Shown: positions 1 to 9,142 of the stretch, piece after piece
Layout: each line of letters opens with the position of its first letter
Numbering within the stretch: the stretch's first letter is position 1
Assembly: GCA_900550835.1 (NCBI GenBank)
Contig: URTP01000085.1
Coordinates: 1 to 9,142 of the forward strand
Reading direction: 5' to 3'
DNA length: 9,142 bases
Origin: an uncultured Collinsella sp.
GTDB lineage: Bacteria > Actinomycetota > Coriobacteriia > Coriobacteriales > Coriobacteriaceae
The notes under the pieces: model-generated
Seen by the model: the letters and a program-made list of their open reading frames with translations, nothing else
What the model was told of the DNA's origin: nothing
Databases searched by the model: none
Translations under genes and position numbers: made by a program

Positions 1-79
1 CTTGACCGAGCGAAAACCTTGCGCCTGGCCTTCGGCGGAACGTGCCGGATGGTGGAATTGTGTGCAGCCCGGTTTTCCG
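1..79. other. Unassigned left edge
   Basis: I see no convincing gene, RNA or terminator here. In many bacteria rplK and rplA precede rplJ, but nothing here reads as the end of ribosomal protein L1. The open frame running in from the left edge to about 418 continues through the promoter, the leader and the start of rplJ, so it is not a credible gene. A TTGACC at 2-7 resembles a -35 box but has no -10 at a usable distance. Confidence 0.5.
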
Positions 80-108
80 TTGACCGACGCCGGGGTCCCC
101 GCCATAAT
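80..108 (+). promoter_or_regulatory. rplJL promoter, sigma70 type
   Basis: TTGACC (80-85) and CATAAT (103-108) are separated by exactly 17 bp. Each hexamer matches the housekeeping consensus at five of six positions. Transcription would start near 115, giving a leader of about 210 nt before rplJ. That length suits the L10 leader and attenuator seen downstream. The start site is inferred, not measured. Confidence 0.8.
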
Positions 109-114
109 ACTTTC

Positions 115-222
115 AGTTCACGCACGAATCCGCTGCCAGAGACAGCCGGTGCAAACGGGCATCGCCCGCGAGCTTAATGGGATATCCCGCCAGCCGAGGT
201 GGTCGAGTAGATATGTCTTCTC
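115..222 (+). ncRNA. Ribosomal protein L10 leader (cis-regulatory RNA)
   Basis: The untranslated region between the promoter and rplJ carries features I associate with the L10 leader. These are an AGACAGC-type segment (140-146), a hairpin CGGGC/GCCCG with a 3-nt loop (156-168), the palindrome GGGATATCCC (179-188) and a CCGAGGTGG block (194-202). In the known family, the L10-(L7/L12) complex binds this RNA when stalk protein is in excess of rRNA and represses its own operon, often by favouring a downstream terminator. Such a terminator-shaped hairpin follows directly here. The boundaries are approximate, and a covariance-model scan for the L10 leader family would settle the identity. Confidence 0.75.
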
Positions 223-259
223 GCCCCCGTCGCTCATGCAGCGCGGGGGCTTTCTTTTT
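223..259 (+). terminator. Attenuator terminator in the rplJ leader
   Basis: GCCCCCG (223-229) pairs with CGGGGGC (244-250) and CGCT (231-234) with AGCG (240-243). T230 is bulged and the loop is CATGC (235-239). A T-rich run (251-259, interrupted by one C) follows. It lies between the promoter and the rplJ ribosome-binding site, so it can only act as a regulated (attenuating) terminator if rplJ is to be expressed. Control by L10 binding upstream is inferred from the known family. Confidence 0.8.
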
Positions 260-324
260 GGACATGCCCCCGTCACGTCCTTGTGGCGGACCGTGCCCGG
301 AAAGAATTCGAGGAGGTGTAATTC

Positions 325-846
325 ATGCCCCAGCAGTACAAAATCGACAAGGTTGCAGAGATCGAGTCCCGTATCGCCGAGAACGCCGGTCTGTTCGTCG
401 TCAACTACAACGGTCTGACGGTTAAGCAGGCTCAGGAGCTGCGTCATCAGCTTCGCGAGTGCGGCGCCGAGATGAAGGTCTACAAGAACAACCTGGTCAA
501 GATCGCTCTCAAGAACCAGGAGCAGCCCGAGATCGACGATATCCTCGCCGGCCCCGTCGCTTATGTGTTCTACGAGACCGAGCCGGTCGAGGCCGCTAAG
601 GCCCTTAAGGACTTCTCCGCTAAGTCCAAGGGCGTCCTTGAGATCAAGGGCGGTATCTCCGACGGCAAGGCCGTTTCCGCCGATGATGTTAAGGCTATCG
701 CCGAGCTGCCCACCAAGGATCAGCTTCTCGGCCAGATCGCCGGTCTCATCTCCGGTTTCGCTCGCGACATCGCTGTCTGCGTCAACGGCGTTTCCTCTGG
801 TCTCGCTCGTTCGATCCAGCAGGTCTCCGAGCAGAAGGCAGCCTAG
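325..846 (+). CDS. rplJ: 50S ribosomal protein L10
   Basis: L10 anchors the ribosomal stalk: it binds 23S rRNA at the GTPase-associated centre and holds L7/L12 dimers on its C-terminal helix. The 173-residue product has the usual family length. The N-terminal half carries typical L10 segments: the VVNYNGLTVKQAQELR block near residues 26-41 and the KVYKNNLVKIAL block near residues 52-63. A globular part follows to about residue 140, then an Ala/Ser-rich C-terminal helix (SSGLARSIQQVSEQKAA). The ATG at 325 is preceded by a strong Shine-Dalgarno AGGAGGTG (311-318) with 6-nt spacing, which fixes the start. It is co-transcribed with rplL 102 nt downstream and probably autoregulated through the leader. 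Codon use is strongly biased, as expected for a highly expressed gene. Confidence 0.96.
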   Translation: MPQQYKIDKVAEIESRIAENAGLFVVNYNGLTVKQAQELRHQLRECGAEMKVYKNNLVKIALKNQEQPEIDDILAGPVAYVFYETEPVEAAKALKDFSAKSKGVLEIKGGISDGKAVSADDVKAIAELPTKDQLLGQIAGLISGFARDIAVCVNGVSSGLARSIQQVSEQKAA

Positions 847-861
847 TTGCTGTTTTCACCC

Positions 862-930
862 GCGGCGGCAACGCCGCACCCCTGGCGCATTCGCGCCGTG
901 TTTTAACTGATCTCCGTGCATCCGCACGGA
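862..930 (+). promoter_or_regulatory. Three consecutive hairpins in the rplJ-rplL spacer
   Basis: Three perfect stem-loops lie one after another. The first is GCGGCG/CGCCGC (862-867, 872-877) with a GCAA loop of the GNRA class. The second is GGCGC/GCGCC (884-888, 893-897) with loop ATTC. The third is TCCGTGC/GCACGGA (913-919, 924-930) with loop ATCC. The last ends 4 nt before the rplL ribosome-binding site. Neither the second nor the third is followed by a long T run, so termination is unlikely, though TTTT at 900-903 could give weak pausing. A role in mRNA processing, stability or differential translation is inference. Confidence 0.7.
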
Positions 931-948
931 AACCGAAAGGACTTAGAA

Positions 949-1326
949 ATGGCTAAGCTTACCACCGATGAGATCATCGATGCTCTTAAGGAAATGACCC
1001 TTCTCGAGGCTTCCGAGCTCGTTAAGGCTATCGAGGACACCTTCGGCGTTTCCGCCGCTGCTCCTGCTGCTGTTGTCGCCGCTCCCGCTGCTGGCGCTGC
1101 TGAGGCCGAGGAGAAGACCGAGTTTGACGTCGTGCTCGAGGGCTTCGGCGACAACAAGATCCAGGTCATCAAGGCCGTCCGTGAGCTCACCAACCTTGGC
1201 CTGAAGGAGGCCAAGGAGGTCGTCGAGGGCGCTCCCAAGGCTGTTCTCGAGGGTGCCAAGAAGGAGGACGCCGAGGCTGCCAAGGAGAAGCTCGAGGCTG
1301 CTGGCGCTGCTGTCACCCTCAAGTAA
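949..1326 (+). CDS. rplL: 50S ribosomal protein L7/L12
   Basis: This is the acidic stalk protein, present as several dimers per ribosome, that recruits translational GTPases (EF-Tu, EF-G, IF2). The 125-residue product has the classic layout. An N-terminal dimerisation helix pair (about 1-33) is followed by a flexible Ala/Pro-rich hinge (about 36-56). The C-terminal globular domain (about 57-125) has the conserved KIQVIKAVRELTNLGLKEAK stretch and the terminal EKLEAAGAAVTLK. The ATG at 949 is chosen over the in-frame GTG at 916 for two reasons: GAAAGGA (935-941) sits 7 nt upstream of it, and MAKLT is the family-typical start. The GTG at 916 lies inside a hairpin. The gene shares the rplJ transcript and ends at a strong terminator 28 nt after the stop codon. 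Cells usually need several L7/L12 per L10, which the hairpin-rich spacer may help to achieve (inference). Confidence 0.97.
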   Translation: MAKLTTDEIIDALKEMTLLEASELVKAIEDTFGVSAAAPAAVVAAPAAGAAEAEEKTEFDVVLEGFGDNKIQVIKAVRELTNLGLKEAKEVVEGAPKAVLEGAKKEDAEAAKEKLEAAGAAVTLK

Positions 1327-1354
1327 TCAGGCTTTCTCGCCAGATTCCTTTGCA

Positions 1355-1393
1355 GACGGGGTTCGCATTGCGAGCCCCGTCTTTTTTGTTTTT
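1355..1393 (+). terminator. Intrinsic terminator after rplL
   Basis: A 12-bp stem (1355-1366 with 1370-1381, outer arms GACGGGG/CCCCGTC, one G-T wobble) closes on a 3-nt ATT loop. Six T, one G and five T follow (1382-1393). It separates rplJL from galU and from rpoBC. Confidence 0.92.
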
Positions 1394-1434
1394 CGGTCCC
1401 TCGGCATCGGTTGCTCAAACTGCCATGTTCTGTG

Positions 1435-1501
1435 ATTTGCGTCGTATCGGGTGCCCTGCCGTTGGGCAATAAAATTGCACCATTCGAGCAATAATTTGCG
1501 T
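1435..1501. repeat. Short direct repeats upstream of the galU promoter
   Basis: ATTTGCGT occurs at 1435-1442 and again at 1494-1501. GCAATAA occurs at 1466-1472 and 1488-1494, with a 22-bp period. The first GCAATAA copy is part of a 13-bp palindrome, GCAAT-AAA-ATTGC (1466-1478). The second is part of a near-palindrome (1488-1499). A further stem, TGCCC/GGGCA (1452-1456, 1464-1468), overlaps the first. The position just upstream of the galU promoter and the roughly two-helical-turn period fit regulator binding sites, but no regulator can be named. Confidence 0.4.
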
Positions 1502-1516
1502 TGACCTGCTGATGAA

Positions 1517-1544
1517 TTGTCTCTGCCTTGTAGCGACATATAGT
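1517..1544 (+). promoter_or_regulatory. Probable galU promoter
   Basis: TTGTCT (1517-1522, four of six consensus matches) and TATAGT (1539-1544, five of six) are separated by 16 bp. The start would fall near 1551, leaving a leader of about 90 nt. TTGACC at 1501-1506 is a better -35 hexamer, but I find no matching -10 at 16-19 bp from it. Confidence 0.55.
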
Positions 1545-1580
1545 TCCAGCGGTAAGATGCTTGGGTATCGCAATTTGGTC

Positions 1581-1618
1581 TGCGGCTGTGTGCCGCACGC
1601 ATGGGGCGCTTTTGCGCC
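1581..1618 (+). promoter_or_regulatory. Two hairpins in the galU leader
   Basis: TGCGGC/GCCGCA (1581-1586, 1592-1597, loop TGTGT) is followed 7 nt later by GGCGC/GCGCC (1605-1609, 1614-1618, loop TTTT). The second ends 3 nt before GAAAGGA (1622-1628), the likely galU ribosome-binding site, which lies 12 nt from the ATG. The second stem has the same GGCGC/GCGCC arms as the middle hairpin of the rplJ-rplL spacer. Confidence 0.6.
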
Positions 1619-1640
1619 TGCGAAAGGATCTTTGAATAAC

Positions 1641-2549
1641 ATGAAGGCAATCATCCCCGCCGCCGGTCTTGGCACGCGTTTTCTGCCTGGCACCAAGTGC
1701 ACGCCCAAAGAGATGCTGCCGGTGCTCGACAAGCCCGTCATTCAGTACGTCGTCGAGGAGGCGCTCGAGCCCGAGGAGGTCGACGATGCCATCATCGTTA
1801 CTTCTCCCGGTAAGCCCGAGCTACTGAACTACTTCCAGCCTGATCGCTCGCTCGAGAACCTGCTGCGCGAGCGCGGCAAGAACGCCTATGCCGATGCTGT
1901 CGCCCACGCTGGCGGTATGCCGGTCGACTTCCGTTATCAGTACGAGCCCAAGGGCCTCGGCCATGCTATTCGCTCTGCTGCCGACGCCGTGGCAGGGGAG
2001 AACTTCCTGGTTCTTCTGGGCGACTACGTTGTGCCTAACCGCGATATCTGCGACAAGATGCTCGCCGTTTCCAAGGAGCACGGTGGCGCTTCGGTTATCG
2101 CCGTCGCTGCTTGCTCGCCCGAGGAAGTCAGCCGCTACGGCGTTATCGCCGGCGAGCGCGTCGGTTCGCTCGAGGGCGCCGAGAACGTTGCCGATGCCGA
2201 GCCGGGCGCTGTCTGGCGCATCGGCGGTCTGGTCGAGAAGCCCGCTCCCGAGGCGGCTCCGTCCAACCTGTACATCGTCGGTCGCTACCTGCTGAGCCCG
2301 CTGGTCATGGACTTGCTGGCAGATCAGCAGGCCGGCAAGGGCGGCGAGATCCAGCTCACCGACGCCATGGCCCGTTCGCTCGACCGCGAGGCCATGTACG
2401 CCGTCGTCATCGACCCGCTGTCGGGCTACGACACCGGCACTCCCTCTGGTTGGATGGCCACTAACGCCCTCATGGCTGCAAACGACCCCCGCTTTGCCGA
2501 TGCCTTCTGGGACGCCATCGACGAGCGCGGCGGATTGATGCGCAAGTAA
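1641..2549 (+). CDS. galU: UTP-glucose-1-phosphate uridylyltransferase
   Basis: GalU makes UDP-glucose from UTP and glucose-1-phosphate in the cytoplasm. UDP-glucose feeds glycolipid, exopolysaccharide and cell-wall glycan synthesis and galactose use. The 302-residue protein has the family length. It opens with the nucleotide-binding signature AAGLGTRFLPGTK (residues 7-19), then PKEMLPVLDKPVIQYVVEEA (about 22-41). It also has a metal-binding Asp in the VLLGDYVV strand, the GLVEKPAPEAAPSNLYIVGRY block and GGEIQLTDAM. These distinguish it from RfbA-type thymidylyltransferases. The ATG at 1641 is preferred to the upstream in-frame ATG at 1512. The family motif begins only four residues into the protein, GAAAGGA lies at 1622-1628, and the longer frame would run through the promoter and leader hairpins. 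It has its own terminator, so it appears monocistronic. Confidence 0.93.
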   Translation: MKAIIPAAGLGTRFLPGTKCTPKEMLPVLDKPVIQYVVEEALEPEEVDDAIIVTSPGKPELLNYFQPDRSLENLLRERGKNAYADAVAHAGGMPVDFRYQYEPKGLGHAIRSAADAVAGENFLVLLGDYVVPNRDICDKMLAVSKEHGGASVIAVAACSPEEVSRYGVIAGERVGSLEGAENVADAEPGAVWRIGGLVEKPAPEAAPSNLYIVGRYLLSPLVMDLLADQQAGKGGEIQLTDAMARSLDREAMYAVVIDPLSGYDTGTPSGWMATNALMAANDPRFADAFWDAIDERGGLMRK

Positions 2550-2569
2550 GCCATCGGGCATCGACATTT

Positions 2570-2603
2570 ACGGGTGCGGACTTCGGTCTGCACCCGTTTT
2601 TTT
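2570..2603 (+). terminator. Intrinsic terminator after galU
   Basis: A 12-bp stem (2570-2581 with 2586-2597, one G-T wobble) is capped by a C(TTCG)G tetraloop and followed by a run of seven T (2597-2603, the first also closing the stem). It starts 20 nt after the galU stop and isolates galU from the rpoBC operon. Confidence 0.95.
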
Positions 2604-2623
2604 ATTCGAGCTACAGCTTGGCT

Positions 2624-2796
2624 CCGGAAAGTGCGACCCACAATTTGGTCGAATTCTGGGACGCGCTTTCCGGTTGGAACCCCTAGCGGAAACTGCGACC
2701 CGGAATTTCGGCTCAGAACGGGATATGCTTTCCCAAACAGTGCTCAACCGGAAACTGCGACCCAGTTTGAGGCCTCAAAACGGGACGCACTTTCCG
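2624..2796. repeat. Three-unit palindromic repeat array, 62-bp period
   Basis: Three units repeat at exactly 62 bp (left arms start at 2625, 2687 and 2749). Each unit is a 15-nt left arm of form CGGAAA(G/C)TGCGACCC, an 18-nt variable centre, a 15-nt right arm near-complementary to the left (GGGACGCGCTTTCCG in unit 1, GGGACGCACTTTCCG in unit 3), then a 14-nt variable linker. Right arms are at 2658-2672, 2720-2734 and 2782-2796. The middle unit has a degenerate right arm (GGGATATGCTTTCCC). Six copies of one 15-bp motif thus alternate in orientation. The centre of unit 3 holds a perfect 14-bp palindrome, TTTGAGGCCTCAAA (2766-2779). No open reading frame of recognisable type explains it. It could be a REP/BIME-like intergenic repeat, a multi-site protein-binding array, or hairpin RNA; function unknown. 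Confidence 0.85.
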
Positions 2797-2850
2797 CCTG
2801 ACCAACCCTCGCCGTCATTTCGCCGTTCAGCGGCCCGCACCAGCGGTCTC

Positions 2851-2879
2851 GTTCACATAAAATATATGAACAGGTGTTC
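2851..2879. promoter_or_regulatory. AT-rich palindrome overlapping a LexA/SOS-box-like motif
   Basis: GTTCA (2851-2855) and TGAAC (2867-2871) bound a 21-bp imperfect palindrome with an AT-rich centre. The right half-site is shared with GAACAGGTGTTC (2868-2879), which fits the Bacillus/actinobacterial SOS-box core GAAC-N4-GTTC, including the RNRY centre. TAAAAT (2858-2863) could be a -10 overlapping this site, but I see no matching -35. A LexA or other dimeric regulator site is inferred from the motif alone. Confidence 0.4.
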
Positions 2880-2957
2880 GATACATACCTATCTACCTGC
2901 ATCTTTTCTGCCGAAAAACTTTGCTACTCCAAAAACTCAATCGCGTCAAGGCTTTTC

Positions 2958-2985
2958 TTGCCCAACGGTCGGTACCTGATAAACT
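2958..2985 (+). promoter_or_regulatory. Probable rpoBC promoter with extended -10
   Basis: TTGCCC (2958-2963) and TAAACT (2980-2985) are 16 bp apart, and TG at 2977-2978 gives an extended -10 (TGATAAACT). Each hexamer matches consensus at four positions. Initiation would be near 2992, leaving a leader of about 67 nt. As rplL and galU both end in strong terminators, rpoBC needs a promoter in this gap, and this is the best candidate I see. Confidence 0.55.
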
Positions 2986-3001
2986 ATTAGGTTGCGATAA
3001 C

Positions 3002-3022
3002 TGGCGAAGCTATGCCTCGCCA
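3002..3022 (+). promoter_or_regulatory. Hairpin in the rpoB leader
   Basis: TGGCGA (3002-3007) pairs with TCGCCA (3017-3022). GC (3009-3010) can pair with GC (3014-3015) inside, after an A-C mismatch. No T run follows, so it is not a terminator. It lies 20 nt upstream of the rpoB ribosome-binding site and may affect stability or translation of the mRNA (inference). Confidence 0.5.
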
Positions 3023-3042
3023 ACCCACCGAGCATTTCCGTG

Positions 3043-3050
3043 AAGGAGGA
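3043..3050 (+). promoter_or_regulatory. rpoB ribosome-binding site deciding a GTG start
   Basis: AAGGAGGA ends 8 nt before the GTG at 3059. This strong Shine-Dalgarno sequence supports the non-ATG start. Confidence 0.85.
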
Positions 3051-3058
3051 AAAACCTG

Positions 3059-6550
<3,492 letters not shown>

Positions 6551-6556
6551 TTGACT

Positions 6557-9142
<2,586 letters not shown>

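Noticed and set aside
45..80. tRNA-like segment (GGTGGAATTG resembles part of a tRNA-Leu)
   Set aside because: No acceptor stem, anticodon arm or T-loop GTTCGA can be assembled around it.
916..948. GTG start for rplL
   Set aside because: It lies inside a hairpin and would add 11 residues not found in the family. ATG 949 has a well-placed ribosome-binding site.
1501..1506. TTGACC as the galU -35 box
   Set aside because: No acceptable -10 hexamer lies 16-19 bp downstream; TTGTCT/TATAGT fits better.
1512..1640. Longer galU start at the upstream ATG
   Set aside because: The extension covers the promoter -10 and two leader hairpins, and the family begins at the MKAIIPAAGLGTR motif at 1641.
2624..2796. 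CRISPR array
   Set aside because: The regular spacing is suggestive, but arms are 15 nt, alternate in orientation, and are separated by only 14-18 nt. No cas genes are nearby.
2674..2979. Open frame of 101 codons over the repeat array and the galU-rpoB gap
   Set aside because: It runs through palindromic repeats and promoter-like sequence, has no good ribosome-binding site, and its protein has no recognisable character.
6551..6556. TTG start for rpoC
   Set aside because: It is only 3 nt from the Shine-Dalgarno sequence; GTG 6557 has proper spacing.

Overview
This is a core-genome window of a high-GC actinobacterium. The best fit is Coriobacteriia, probably Collinsella. I base this on recognising the protein style, strong NNC/GAG codon preference and well-formed intrinsic terminators; no search was run. 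All genes lie on the + strand: rplJ (L10), rplL (L7/L12), galU (UTP-glucose-1-phosphate uridylyltransferase), rpoB (RNA polymerase beta) and the first 862 codons of rpoC (beta'), which runs off the right edge.

Layout. Positions 1-79 hold nothing I can name. A sigma70-type promoter (80-108) starts the rplJL transcript. Its leader looks like the ribosomal L10 leader and ends in a terminator-shaped attenuator (223-259) ahead of rplJ. rplJ and rplL are separated by 102 nt carrying three consecutive hairpins, and rplL is followed by a strong terminator (1355-1393). galU has its own promoter (1517-1544), a leader with two hairpins and a UUCG-loop terminator (2570-2603). It therefore forms a single-gene unit between rplL and rpoB, genes that are contiguous in many bacteria. 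The 509-nt galU-rpoB gap holds the most unusual DNA: an exact 62-bp-period array of three palindromic units (2624-2796), then a LexA/SOS-box-like motif in an AT-rich palindrome (2851-2879), an extended -10 promoter (2958-2985) and a leader hairpin before rpoB. rpoB and rpoC are 6 nt apart, with the rpoC ribosome-binding site inside the end of rpoB.

How the genes work together: L10 and L7/L12 build the ribosomal stalk that recruits translation factors. RpoB and RpoC form the catalytic core of RNA polymerase. GalU supplies UDP-glucose for the envelope and glycans. The terminators and separate promoters imply three transcription units: rplJL, galU and rpoBC.

Main points for a second look: (1) the 62-bp-period palindromic array; (2) an abrupt in-frame change of codon usage and protein affinity inside rpoC at about 7500-7650, where the downstream part looks like Bifidobacterium rpoC, meaning either a chimeric assembly or a recombination event; (3) a fork-loop-2 segment in RpoB about 8 residues longer than usual, next to the rifampicin-binding region; (4) a LexA-like box upstream of rpoB.
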